A DNA stretch of 64,000 nt from contig NZ_QMFB01000007.1 of NCBI RefSeq assembly GCF_003285015.1, positions 280,011-344,010 of the forward strand. The letters run 5' to 3'. A program made the translations under genes and the position numbers. Position 1 is the first letter of the stretch. Each line of letters opens with the position of its first letter. The notes beneath the pieces are model-generated. The model saw nothing but the letters and a program-made list of their open reading frames with translations, searched no databases and had not been told where the DNA came from. Below are positions 45,401-53,889 of this stretch, in pieces. Source of the stretch: Paenibacillus contaminans (GTDB lineage Bacteria; Bacillota; Bacilli; Paenibacillales; NBRC-103111).

Positions 45401-46740
45401 CGAACGTTGTGAAAGACAACAACGGGGAAATTAACGGAAAGCCGGGACGAGTCGTGACTACCTTCCAGAGCACGCCAGCCAGATACGTGAAGTTCGAAGG
45501 CGTGTCCAGAGCTACTATGTTCGGCTATTCCTTTGAGGAATTTGAAGTGTACGGCGAGGAATATAAACTCGGCAATCTACGGCCGATTATCGACCTGTTG
45601 ACGGCTATCGAGGCCGACAAGCTTGTGGAGGACAATTACTCTCCTGAGGGCTGGGCACAGCTTCAGCAAGCGATTGGGCAAGCGACTGCGGCTATTCAAA
45701 ACGCCCAGCTGTCTCGTCCTGAGGCCGAACAGGCGTATGCAGGGCTGAGCGTTGCGCGTGATCGTCTAACGATCGAAGACGTAATGGGTCTGATCGAGCT
45801 TAATGTAAACGGAAGTATCGCATCCAACCTTTACCTCCCGCAGAAAGGGCAGCTCGGTACGCGCATCGTCTGGAGCAGCTCAAAACCCGACTACCTGAAT
45901 GCGAATGGACAGTTGTTGAAACGTCCGTCAAGCGGGTCAGGCGACATGGAGGTCGTGCTGACCGCGACGATCAGCAAGGGAGCTGCATCCGCGGAGAAAA
46001 CGTTCAAGATCAAAATCAAAGCGCTGCCTGGCTCCGGCGACGGAGGATGGGCTCCGACTCCAGTAACTCCTGATCCGGAAGAAGGCCAAAACGGCGGTTC
46101 GAATCCGGGAGGTGAAGATCCAGGCAATGGCAATGAGAACGGCAGCGGCAACGGCGGGGAGTCCGGCGGATCGACAACGGTTCGGCTGAACGATATTGCG
46201 AGCCATTGGGCAGAAGCGTCCATCAAACGGGCGGTTGATCTTGGATTCGTAGAGGGCTACACCGACAAGACGTTCAAGCCGAATAAGACGGTCAGCAGAG
46301 ACGAATTCGTCGTCATGCTGGTGAAAGCGTTGAAGCTGCAAGGTACGAACAGTTCGCTGGACTTCGCGGACGCAGATTCGATTCAAACCTGGGCGAAGCC
46401 TTATATTACGCAAGCCTTGGAATCCGGCCTGATCAGCGGCTATGAGGATGGGACATTCCGACCGAAGGTTTCGATTAGTCGAGCAGAACTGGCAGCAATG
46501 ATTGTTCGCGGCTTGGGTCTGAAGACTGCGGAAGGGCATGAGCTCTCTTACGAGGACGCGGATCAAATCCCGGCTTGGGCGAAGCCGTACGTGGCAGCAG
46601 CCCGGGAGGCGGGAGTGATGAACGGTCGCGGGGACAACCGGTTCGCGCCGGCCGCCTCGGCGACGAGAGCTGAAGCAGTGACCGTTATTCTGAATATGCT
46701 TGATGCGCTTGCGGAGTTGAAGGAACAGGAGCAGAACTAA
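42430..46740 (+). CDS. SLH-anchored GH20 beta-N-acetylhexosaminidase with CBM32 and LamG modules
   Basis: GTG 42430 follows GGGAGGG (42418-42424). About 1436 aa. After a signal peptide come CBM32 (about 32-167), a GH20b domain (268-380) and the GH20 barrel (400-697). The barrel has RGFMLDVGRKFY, NRFQIHLNDD, VPEIDTPGHS and the catalytic pair D543-E544 in HVGTDEY. GH20 enzymes remove terminal GlcNAc or GalNAc by substrate-assisted catalysis. Then follow a LamG-like domain (735-910), a second CBM32 (912-1042), a FIVAR-like helical region, an Ig-like domain, a Gly/Asn linker and three SLH domains (1254-1436). It would act on the cell surface, complementing the GH123-like enzyme at 937. Confidence 0.93.
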   Translation: MGLRQRVIFLVIFVAAFIMVTTPSERSNAATGNMALGKTAYSSSNEVDFFGPEKAVDGGNRDASRWSSERTDNQWFYVDLGEPVEIGRVIINWQTPAEQYQVLVSDDAVTWRNVFADNRVLVARGPVEDTIDFEPTLAQYVKFQGVTRRPVEGIYYGYSFWEFEVYKGKPLLPPMMDAVKNSIGVSEGDTQLNLPAVPDGYTLSLVNTDSLPVIDAQGTIQAPLVDTQVQLLLQIQSDSDPTYLLTDNALVTVPGLYKQTSDRNQEPRVIPSLREWLGATGEFRLTDKSKIVIRADDEAAMRGTADILQQDLLDLTKLPLTVTVGSPQAGDIYLVLDAAQALLGTEGYELNIGEYVSVAGSDQTGVMFGTRTILQLLGHAADHKTMPKGQSRDYPKYADRGFMLDVGRKFYTIEFLRDYVKLMSYYKMNRFQIHLNDDVGDVGYFRLESEKFPGVTSKDGYYTKQQFRDLQLLGMEYGVNVVPEIDTPGHSGAFIAYDSRLGSNNQLDINRPETLDFIKALFDEYLDGSNPTFVGPDVHVGTDEYLGDDKEAFRRYVDMLLNHINSKGKRARLWGSLSAYDGTTPVSNDATMDIWYEPYGSAQQAMELGYDIINTNTNLLYIVPQLYRSYLNYDFIYNEWEPNDWLETKLPYAHPQVKGGMFALWNDVSVEKGVSMADSHQRILPSMQVLAEKLWRGNRIDRNFASFQADAARYVDPPGVHQSHKLQIDNERHLVLDYTFDEGFADRSGNGFDGNEVNAGTEKGIFGQAVRLNGGASYVETSLRTLGFGWTMSMWIKPDADNPQGVVLLESLDGQLKYNIGGSGKIAVTKENYISEFNYKLATDRWTHVIMIGDDTGTSIFINGSEYTATLKDGSKLETFVLPVAKIGSETNAFKGLIDELIVRNTYLDLHGNLALHKQAESSQPESSSYTADKAVDGRGDTRWSSDWVDDTWFMVDLGEVKNIDAVSILWQTAYGSKYRILVSEDKENWTNVVKDNNGEINGKPGRVVTTFQSTPARYVKFEGVSRATMFGYSFEEFEVYGEEYKLGNLRPIIDLLTAIEADKLVEDNYSPEGWAQLQQAIGQATAAIQNAQLSRPEAEQAYAGLSVARDRLTIEDVMGLIELNVNGSIASNLYLPQKGQLGTRIVWSSSKPDYLNANGQLLKRPSSGSGDMEVVLTATISKGAASAEKTFKIKIKALPGSGDGGWAPTPVTPDPEEGQNGGSNPGGEDPGNGNENGSGNGGESGGSTTVRLNDIASHWAEASIKRAVDLGFVEGYTDKTFKPNKTVSRDEFVVMLVKALKLQGTNSSLDFADADSIQTWAKPYITQALESGLISGYEDGTFRPKVSISRAELAAMIVRGLGLKTAEGHELSYEDADQIPAWAKPYVAAAREAGVMNGRGDNRFAPAASATRAEAVTVILNMLDALAELKEQEQN

Positions 46741-46769
46741 TTATGCATAGAAAGAGAGCGTGAGATTAG

Positions 46770-49700
46770 GTGAAAACTAGACGAAGCTTGACTGCTTTGC
46801 TGCTTGTCCCGGTCATGCTGTTATCGTTAATATCGTCTGTGAATGCGGAGGAGGCGGGCAGAGAAAGCGCCGGCTTTTATAATCTGGCCCAAGGGAAAAC
46901 GTACACATGGTCGGAACAGCCGGAGGGCGCTTTCCCGGATGACGGGACGAAGCTGTCGGACGGCAATGCCGCCGACCCCGCGCGTGAAAGCGGCAACTGG
47001 GTGGGCCACCGCAACAAGAAATCCCGTTCGGTTGTGTTTGATCTAGGCGAGCAAAAGACGGTTCAGGAGGTGAGCGCGCGTTTCCTGCACGATTGGCCGA
47101 ACAACGAAACGCTTGTGCCGCTCACCGTTTCGTTCTACGCGTCGGACGATGGGGTGAGCTGGGGCGTATTGTCTCATAATCCAACTCAGTTGTTATGGGG
47201 CGACCAGACCAACATCGAGACATTTGCATGGGACGGCAGCCCTGAAACTGGAGCTGTCAAGCGTGGCGATTATACCGAAGGACTCGTATACGCTCGGTAT
47301 GTGAAAGTAGTGTTCTCCATGCATCCGAGGGCATGGAGCATGATTGACGAGGTGACGATTACCGGTGCGGATGGCTTGATCTCCGGAGCGCAGCCGGTAC
47401 AGCCTGAGCCTTACGCCCTCCTGCAGCCTGGAGATGCTACTGGCGGGATTCAAAACCTGGGCTTGCTGTATAACGGACACTACGCGGACGGCACAGGAAA
47501 TTGGACGAAGGAACGGGCTATCCCTAATATCAGTTATGTGAACGAGCAGGGAGAGCCTGTCGATTGGCTATTCGACGGCGTGCTGTATCTGGGCTTGACA
47601 TCGGATAACGGCAGAGGCTTCGGAGCGACAGAAGCGGCCGGCAAAGCCAGAAAACAGGAATGGGGATGGTATTTGGATAAAACGTTTAACGTAGGCGGCG
47701 ATATGAGCGCGTTGAACGAGGCGACGGTCGAGGCAGGCGTGAAGCTTGGCGAGCCCGAACATAAGACGAAGGTTGTTCTGATGATTCCAGAACCGGGCGA
47801 GTATCAGTCCGACTTCGGCAGCATTGAAGGCGAGTATCTGAACTTCGATGTAGGTGCGGTCGGCGATGCCGCATCGCTGGATAACAGGGCCAAAGCGATT
47901 CAGTGGTGGGTCGATGAAGTGCAAGCCAGATGGACGGCTGCGGGCTACTCGAACCTGGAGCTTGTCGGCATGTATTGGCTGGAGGAACAAATCAGCACGC
48001 ATGCGACCGGGCCGGAGATGGTCAAGAGAGCGAGCGACATCGTTCATACCGCAGGCCTGAAGCTGTTCTGGATTCCTCATTTTATGGCCTATAAGGCATT
48101 CATGTGGAAGGATGTCGGCATTGATGCCGTATCTCTGCAGCCGAACTATTTCTTCGAGAAACTGAGCCCTTCGCGTCTGGAGGATACAGCGGATATGGCG
48201 AAGCGGTACGGCATGTCGCTGGAGCTGGAATTCGACGACCGGATGATCAACGACGCCGTCTTCCGCGAGCGGTTCATCGAGTACTTGAACAGCGGCGTGG
48301 ATACCGGTCTGATGCAGCATGGATATAAAGCTTACTATCAAGGCAACAACGCTGTATACAACGCGGCTGAAAGCACAGACCCTGCTACCCGCGTGCTTTA
48401 CGATTGGCTATACCAATTCTCTAAAGGCACTTATCAGAAGCAAGACGCTGCTCCGCCTGATGTTATAGCGCTCATGAACGGGCAGCCGATCTCGGAGCAT
48501 ACGATCGTGCCTGATACGACACAGGCCGCTTTCACCTGGAGCATTCCGGGAGATGGCGGGAGCGGGATTGTTAAAGTTACGGCCAAGTATGACGGCAAGC
48601 CTTATACGGAAGGAACTGTTGTAGATCTGACGGGTAAGCCGGGTAAGCATGTGCTGGAGCTGACGGTGGCGGCTGCCAAATCCAAGACGGTTAAATTCGT
48701 AATAGAAGCACGTTTGGGCGCTGAAGGTCTATTGGCTCTTGTTGATGAGTACGCGGACAACAAGCAGCTTAGCAATGCCGATACGGTCCGCGCTATGCGC
48801 AACGCCCTGATCATGATGAAGCGTACGCAAGAGAGCGACTCTGAGCAAGCCAGGGACTATTTGCTGGCATTCAATGCGAAGCTGGAAGGGGCTAAAGGCC
48901 TTGAATTTGTAACGGAAAGCGCTTATACGGCGCTGAAGGAAGGCGTGTATTACGAGATCGGCAGCATCGCGCAAGACAAAGAAGCAGAGGCATCCTCGAC
49001 GGAAGCCGCGGGTCTGGAGCCTTCGAAAGCGCTGGATGGCGCACCGGGAACGCGCTGGGCGAGCGAAGTGCGCGATACCGCTTGGTTCCAGATCGATCTG
49101 GACAACAAGCAAACCTTCGATACGATCCGCATCGATTGGGAATATGCGCGCGCGGACCAATACCGTCTGAGCGTCTCGGATGATAAGCAGACGTGGGAGC
49201 CCTTGAAAGTCGGCAACAATGGCGTGGTTAAAGCGTCCGACGGCAAGAATACACTGGTATTCCCGGCAACGACGGCAAGATACATCAAGTTTGAGGGACT
49301 GAATCGGGCAACGTTCTACGGTTATTCCTTCTATGAATTCGGCGTGTACGATCTTGCCCAGCAGCAAGAGCTGAAGACATTGGACGGCATACAAGCCGCC
49401 GTGGACGCCTCCACGAAAAAAGTCACGATCGACGGGTTGGTCATGAACGGCAAGAAAGAACATTTGTATGTCAAAGTGCTTGACCCAAAAGGCAACATTC
49501 AATATACCGGTCAGACGAGCACAGAGGATGACGGAAGCTTCCGCATCGCCTTTACGTTGACCGGAGAAGAGCAAGGACTGTATACGGTCGAGCTTGAAAC
49601 GGATGACATGACGACTCCAGAGCAGGCCGCCTTCGAATTTCGCAAGCCGCCTTCCACTGGCGGAGGCAATGGAGGCAGCAATGGAGGCACCAATGGAAGC

Positions 49701-50948
49701 ACCAATGGAAGCAACGGTGGAGGTAGCGGTGGAGGCGGTCAGGCGCAAGATCCGTATACGTTGCAAGCGGACGGTTCAGTCAAAGTCATGCTTGTCCCGA
49801 CATTGAAAGGCAATCAGGCTGCGGCTTCGGTCGGAGCAGCTGATCTGAATGCCGCGATACTCAAGGCAACAGCCGACAGCAACGGCAACAAGCATATTCG
49901 TCTTGAATTGAAGTCGTCGAACGCGGCTGGCGGCTATGCTTTGGAGCTTCCGGCAGCTAATCTGACGAACCAGTCTAATCTGATTCTGCATATCTCCACG
50001 CCGTATGCCCAGCTTGCTTTGAATGGTGACATGCTGGTAGGAGTCAAGAAGAATGCCGGAAAGCTGCTCATTATCGTAAGCGACCATTCAGGCGAGTATC
50101 GCGGCAACGAAGCGGCTGGCCGGATCGGCAACAGGCCAATCGTGGAAATTGCATTGCAACTGGACGGTGAAGCTCTGTCTTGGAACAATGCGAAGGCACC
50201 GAATTCCATTGCGATTCCATATTCGCTTCAAGCGGGAGAGCAAGCAGCTGATCTGCAAGCTTTTGAGCTGACGGGCAACAGCGCGGCGGCAATTGATGGC
50301 GCATCTTATGACAAAGACAAGGGCGTACTGCGATTCTCCATCGACCAAGTCGGCGTCTATGCTGTCGGCGGCAAGAAACCGGCTGCGTTCACTGACCTTG
50401 GCCAGCATGAATGGGCGCGCGAGGCGATCGAGAAGCTGGCCGAAAGAGGCATCGTCAAAGGCACCTCGATCGAAAATGGCACTTTCAGCCCCGCAAATCA
50501 AGTAACGCGAGCTGATTTTGTCCTGATGCTGGTGAACATGCTTGACCTGCGCGCCGAGATTACCTCGACGTTCGCCGATGTGAAGCCGAATGATTATTAC
50601 TACGATGCGGTGTCCATCGCCAAGCAATTGGGAATCGTTTCGGGAGTGGACGAAGTTAACTTTGCTCCTCGTGACTCAATCAGCCGCCAGGACGCTATGG
50701 TTATGCTGATCCGAGCGCTGCAAAAGACGGGGGCAATCAAGCCGTCCACATCCGGTTCAACACTTGAGGGCTTCCATGATGCGAGCCAGATTGCGCCATA
50801 TGCTGCGGACAGCGTGGCAACGATGTTCGAGCATGGGCTGGTTACGGGTTCCGACGGCTATATGAAGCCGAAGAGTACGACCAGCAGAGCGGAAGCGGCG
50901 ACGTTCTTGTATCGCGTTCTTCAATTAATCGAGGGGAAGCAGCAGTAG
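46770..50948 (+). CDS. SLH-anchored DUF4855 protein with CBM32
   Basis: 1392 aa from GTG 46770, 29 bases after the GH20 stop; the ribosome site is weak, suggesting coupling. After the signal peptide comes an F5/8-type sandwich (about 30-200). DUF4855 follows (about 227-554; NLGLLYNGHYADGTGNW, VLMIPEP, GMYWLEEQ, FWIPHF, LELEFDDRM), a barrel-like domain in which E-E of YWLEEQ is a plausible acid pair. Next are a helical region, CBM32 (726-865), a Gly/Asn/Ser linker (966-990), a 200-residue module also found in the protein at 937-5505, and three SLH domains ending at residue 1390. Reaction unknown; the context suggests glycan processing together with GH20. Confidence 0.82.
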   Translation: MKTRRSLTALLLVPVMLLSLISSVNAEEAGRESAGFYNLAQGKTYTWSEQPEGAFPDDGTKLSDGNAADPARESGNWVGHRNKKSRSVVFDLGEQKTVQEVSARFLHDWPNNETLVPLTVSFYASDDGVSWGVLSHNPTQLLWGDQTNIETFAWDGSPETGAVKRGDYTEGLVYARYVKVVFSMHPRAWSMIDEVTITGADGLISGAQPVQPEPYALLQPGDATGGIQNLGLLYNGHYADGTGNWTKERAIPNISYVNEQGEPVDWLFDGVLYLGLTSDNGRGFGATEAAGKARKQEWGWYLDKTFNVGGDMSALNEATVEAGVKLGEPEHKTKVVLMIPEPGEYQSDFGSIEGEYLNFDVGAVGDAASLDNRAKAIQWWVDEVQARWTAAGYSNLELVGMYWLEEQISTHATGPEMVKRASDIVHTAGLKLFWIPHFMAYKAFMWKDVGIDAVSLQPNYFFEKLSPSRLEDTADMAKRYGMSLELEFDDRMINDAVFRERFIEYLNSGVDTGLMQHGYKAYYQGNNAVYNAAESTDPATRVLYDWLYQFSKGTYQKQDAAPPDVIALMNGQPISEHTIVPDTTQAAFTWSIPGDGGSGIVKVTAKYDGKPYTEGTVVDLTGKPGKHVLELTVAAAKSKTVKFVIEARLGAEGLLALVDEYADNKQLSNADTVRAMRNALIMMKRTQESDSEQARDYLLAFNAKLEGAKGLEFVTESAYTALKEGVYYEIGSIAQDKEAEASSTEAAGLEPSKALDGAPGTRWASEVRDTAWFQIDLDNKQTFDTIRIDWEYARADQYRLSVSDDKQTWEPLKVGNNGVVKASDGKNTLVFPATTARYIKFEGLNRATFYGYSFYEFGVYDLAQQQELKTLDGIQAAVDASTKKVTIDGLVMNGKKEHLYVKVLDPKGNIQYTGQTSTEDDGSFRIAFTLTGEEQGLYTVELETDDMTTPEQAAFEFRKPPSTGGGNGGSNGGTNGSTNGSNGGGSGGGGQAQDPYTLQADGSVKVMLVPTLKGNQAAASVGAADLNAAILKATADSNGNKHIRLELKSSNAAGGYALELPAANLTNQSNLILHISTPYAQLALNGDMLVGVKKNAGKLLIIVSDHSGEYRGNEAAGRIGNRPIVEIALQLDGEALSWNNAKAPNSIAIPYSLQAGEQAADLQAFELTGNSAAAIDGASYDKDKGVLRFSIDQVGVYAVGGKKPAAFTDLGQHEWAREAIEKLAERGIVKGTSIENGTFSPANQVTRADFVLMLVNMLDLRAEITSTFADVKPNDYYYDAVSIAKQLGIVSGVDEVNFAPRDSISRQDAMVMLIRALQKTGAIKPSTSGSTLEGFHDASQIAPYAADSVATMFEHGLVTGSDGYMKPKSTTSRAEAATFLYRVLQLIEGKQQ

Positions 50949-50970
50949 TAGACGCGGGAACAATTGATTT

Positions 50971-51017
50971 AAGCACATTCCGATTAGCGCGGCAACGCGC
51001 CCGGGGTGTGCTTTTTT
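50971..51017 (+). terminator. Rho-independent terminator with inner GCAA-loop stem
   Basis: AAGCACATTCCG pairs with CGGGGTGTGCTT (two G-T pairs). An inner GCGCG/CGCGC stem carries a GCAA tetraloop. TTTTTT follows. Ends the GH20-DUF4855 transcript. Confidence 0.88.
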
Positions 51018-51112
51018 GACGATACAGAATAAAACTTCGTAAGGAGGCTATGCGGTGTATAGCCGGACAACGTGTCCCGAAGAAATCCGCGCATATAAAG
51101 TAACCACCAATT

Positions 51113-51170
51113 TGTCGGACGACAAGAACATAGCCCGATTATAACCCGCAAGTTATGCGGGTTATTGATT
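51113..51170. repeat. Dispersed stem-loop repeat, copy D (partial, hairpin inverted)
   Basis: The start TTGTCGGACGACAAGAACAT matches the other copies. Hairpin 1 reads CCCGCAAGTTATGCGGG, the reverse complement of the form in copies A, C and E. Hairpin 2 is absent. Confidence 0.75.
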
Positions 51171-51265
51171 GTGCGACGGGCAGCGGACCCAAATGCGAAA
51201 GCGTGAAGCACGGCAGCGGCAGGATCAGTCGGCGACTGTGCGATTAAAATGGGAAGCCTAACCAC

Positions 51266-51412
51266 CTGTCGGACGACAAGAACATAGCCCGATTCAAACC
51301 CGCATAACTTGCGGGTTTTTGATTTTATAGGGTCAGTTTCTTGTCGCGGACGAACGACAAGAACTTGACCCTTTTGCCGAAGTAAAGTGGAGGCACTCAA
51401 CTAAACGGGCAG
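51266..51412. repeat. Dispersed stem-loop repeat, copy E
   Basis: Best preserved copy. It starts CTGTCGGACGACAAGAACAT, has hairpin 1 with T run, hairpin 2 with loop GCGGACGAAC and one mismatch in the left arm, and the tail AGTAAAGTGGAGGCACTCAA then ACTAAACGGGCAG. Confidence 0.9.
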
Positions 51413-51504
51413 TAAATTGAATTTGTTCGATATTTAGGGCCTTAATGCGATTATTTTTAAGACCTTTACAAGACCGAATAATCTTGGTAACATTCTCCTA
51501 ATAT

Positions 51505-51795
51505 TTGAAAAGCGATGATGAGGGAAGTACGTAAAGAAATCTTTCTCAGAGAGCTCCTGTAGCTGAAAAGGAGTAAAGTGTTCTTTACAGAAAAAAGCCT
51601 CTGAGCAGCACATCGGATCCGAGAATAGGGATGGTGTGACAGGAGCTCCTGTTACAGAGCTAGAGTATAATCATTCCACAGGAATGCCGTACTTGAAGAG
51701 GCTAATAGGGTGACCTATCAGCGAATCTGGGTGGTACCACGAGGAATTCAATCTCGTCCCTGAGACAAATGTCTTGGGGGTGGGATTTTTTATTT
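51505..51795 (+). promoter_or_regulatory. T-box riboswitch, specifier reads as lysine (AAA)
   Basis: The T-box sequence TGGGTGGTACCACG is at 51728-51741. Stem I has the AGTA S-turn (51526-51529), a GTAAAGAA/TTCTTTAC helix (51531-51538 with 51581-51588) and the distal AGAGAG region (51549-51554). Opposite AGTA the 3' strand reads GAA then AAA (51593-51595) then A, so the specifier is most simply AAA (Lys); a one-base shift to AAG would still be Lys. A terminator with CGTCCC and GGGTGGGA arms and a T run lies at about 51753-51791. T-boxes sense uncharged tRNA and switch on the downstream gene. No intact gene follows for 680 bases. Confidence 0.9.
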
Positions 51796-51830
51796 TGTTC
51801 TGATTAATAAATTTATGTTCAGGGCGCTAA

Positions 51831-51962
51831 ATGGACAGCTTAGAAAATGTAAGAAAATTCTATGATGAAACCGTTAATTGGCGAAGACTGGATCGGCACC
51901 AAGTATAATTCGAACTTAGCAAACGGCTCTCCATCCAAGGCAGCATTACTGGAAGGCTGCCT
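51831..51962 (+). pseudogene. Broken class I SAM-dependent methyltransferase start
   Basis: ATG 51831 begins MDSLENVRKFYDETVNWRRL then DRHQV, stop (TAA 51906-51908), and in the same frame FELSKR. This matches the N-terminus of SAM-dependent methyltransferases of the YDE-RLDRHxxEFELTKR type, where the stop replaces a Glu codon. After FELSKR the similarity ends at an AGGCAGC/GCTGCCT hairpin (about 51938-51963), so most of the gene is lost. It is the only candidate target of the T-box. From 51963 to 52474 nothing else is supported except a repeat scrap at 52068. Confidence 0.5.
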
Positions 51963-52067
51963 TAGTATTATTTTCATTACGTGAAGCCACGACTTATTTT
52001 TGACTAAAGCGTAATAGAAAAAATGAATCTCTTTTTGCACAAATATCGTGGCTCATCTCTTTACTGG

Positions 52068-52110
52068 AGTAAAGTGGAGCGCTCATCAACCCGTGCTATG
52101 TAAATTGTTT
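52068..52110. repeat. Scrap of the dispersed repeat tail
   Basis: GGAGTAAAGTGGAGCGCTCA and then TCAACCCGTG resemble the 3' tail of copy E (AGTAAAGTGGAGGCACTCAA). Neither hairpin is present. Confidence 0.4.
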
Positions 52111-52474
52111 CAGAACGCAACCCGCTTGGTATTTATAGTTTATTAAGATCTACTTTCATGCTGGACGGGAAACCGATCCAGTTTATTTCGGGTGCTATAC
52201 ATTTAGAATTATGAGCTGCGATTAAGCTCCAAATGTACGGAGTTATCCTATCTACAACCATAGTTCGAGGTTCAATTGAAGGGTGGGAGCTTGTATATGA
52301 AGAAATTTTGACCGTACTTTGATTTTCCTGAAATCTATGTAGCCCTCCTCAATCGACATCATAGTATTGTTACTCTTTGATCATCGTTTTGTTGCACTCC
52401 ATTTCGATTGGAAACCATGTAAGATTAAGAAGAAGTCAACTGGTTAGACCAATCAAAAGGGAGGAAAAACAAAG

Positions 52475-53869
52475 ATGGACAAATTGAAGAAGCCAGCAGC
52501 TGTATTGCTCGGTCTGGCGATGACTGTAGGGCTTTCGGCTTGCGGAACAAGCAATGATTCGGCGAAAAGCAGCACAGCACCGGGGGCAAACTCGAGCTCT
52601 CCTACACCTGCGGCCAAGAAAGAAAAAACAAAACTCGTTTACTGGACCTTCCAGCGTCATGATGCCGACTTCATCCAAGAAAAAATCAAAAAGTTCAATG
52701 AGTCGAATAAGGAAAATATTGAAGTTGAAATGACTATGATGGCCGAGAACTACGCCCAATCGCTGGATCTGGCATTTACGAGCAACCAGGCGCCTGATGT
52801 ATTTGGCACGTTTACTCCCGCTGAATTCAGTGCAAAAGGGTATTTTGAGCCGCTGAATAAATACATGACTGATAACATAAAGAAAAAGTTCGACGGGATG
52901 TTCAACGAAAATGACAATATGTTTAACGGAAACATCATTTCGTTCCCCAATTCTGGCGCAACCCTTCGCCTGATTTATAATGTCGACATCTTCGAGAAAG
53001 CAGGAGTCAAGCCTCCGAAATCGTTAGACGAACTGGTAGAAACAGCCAAGAAAATTACCGAGGTCGGCAAAAAAGACGGCATCTACGGCTGGTCGCTTCC
53101 TTATAAGAGCCCGGCAAGCGCTCTTAACCGTTCCCTGATGCCAATGGCAGCCTTAAACGGAATGTCTGACGGGTATGATTACAAGGCAGGCAAGTTTGAT
53201 TACTCCGGCTGGAAACCGCTTATCGAGGCACTCCGTAAAATGAAAACGGACGGGAGTACGCTGCCGGGTTCTGAGTCGCTTGATATGGATCCGATGCGCG
53301 CGCAGTTCGCCGAAGGCAAGATCGGGATGTACATCTCCTACTCTGTCGAACCGGGCGTCTACAAAAATCAATTTCCTCCAAAAATCAAGTGGGACGCGGC
53401 GCCGATGCCTACGATCGATGGCGGCGAACCGAAAGGGACTGCCGGCCCGGGTGGCGGAATCTGGTTATCGATGAGCAGCAAATCGAAAAACAAAGACGCG
53501 GCATGGAAATTCATGGAGTATATGTACAGCGACGAAATGCAAACCGCTTACCACGAGCTGGGATACGGACTTTCCGTTGTGCCGAGTATTTCTAAAGCGG
53601 CCAAAGAGCCTAATATCCCGGGGATCAAAAACTTTTTGCTGACGAAATACGACGCCAATTGGCCGTTAAGTCCGCAAGGCCTTAAATTGGAAGGGAAAAC
53701 TTGGCAGGAAGAATTCGGCGGGTATATACTGGTTGGCGGCGATCTGGACAAAATCATTCAATCTGTTAACGACCGTTATAATTCAGCCCTGGAAAAAGGC
53801 GCAGCTGCCGGAACGACAAAAAAAGTCGTGATTCCCAACTTTGATTCGAAATCGCTGCAAGGCAAATAA
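52475..53869 (+). CDS. Extracellular solute-binding lipoprotein (family 1, sugar ABC importer)
   Basis: 464 aa, ATG 52475, with GGGAGGAAA upstream. The signal peptide ends in lipobox GLSAC with C23. A Ser/Thr-rich linker is followed by the family-1 fold (KLVYWTFQRHDADFIQ, IYGWSLPYKSPAS, GTAGPGGGIWLSMSSKSKNKDAAWKFMEYM). It binds an oligosaccharide for the permeases downstream. This set is a paralogue of 13655-16997 but with a different gene order: here kinase and regulator follow the permeases. Confidence 0.93.
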   Translation: MDKLKKPAAVLLGLAMTVGLSACGTSNDSAKSSTAPGANSSSPTPAAKKEKTKLVYWTFQRHDADFIQEKIKKFNESNKENIEVEMTMMAENYAQSLDLAFTSNQAPDVFGTFTPAEFSAKGYFEPLNKYMTDNIKKKFDGMFNENDNMFNGNIISFPNSGATLRLIYNVDIFEKAGVKPPKSLDELVETAKKITEVGKKDGIYGWSLPYKSPASALNRSLMPMAALNGMSDGYDYKAGKFDYSGWKPLIEALRKMKTDGSTLPGSESLDMDPMRAQFAEGKIGMYISYSVEPGVYKNQFPPKIKWDAAPMPTIDGGEPKGTAGPGGGIWLSMSSKSKNKDAAWKFMEYMYSDEMQTAYHELGYGLSVVPSISKAAKEPNIPGIKNFLLTKYDANWPLSPQGLKLEGKTWQEEFGGYILVGGDLDKIIQSVNDRYNSALEKGAAAGTTKKVVIPNFDSKSLQGK

Positions 53870-53889
53870 CAACATTGGGGGCAGTTGTC

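Noticed and set aside
51840..52040. Minus-strand 66-codon frame after the T-box
   Set aside because: It overlaps the methyltransferase remnant, lacks a convincing ribosome site and shows no domain.
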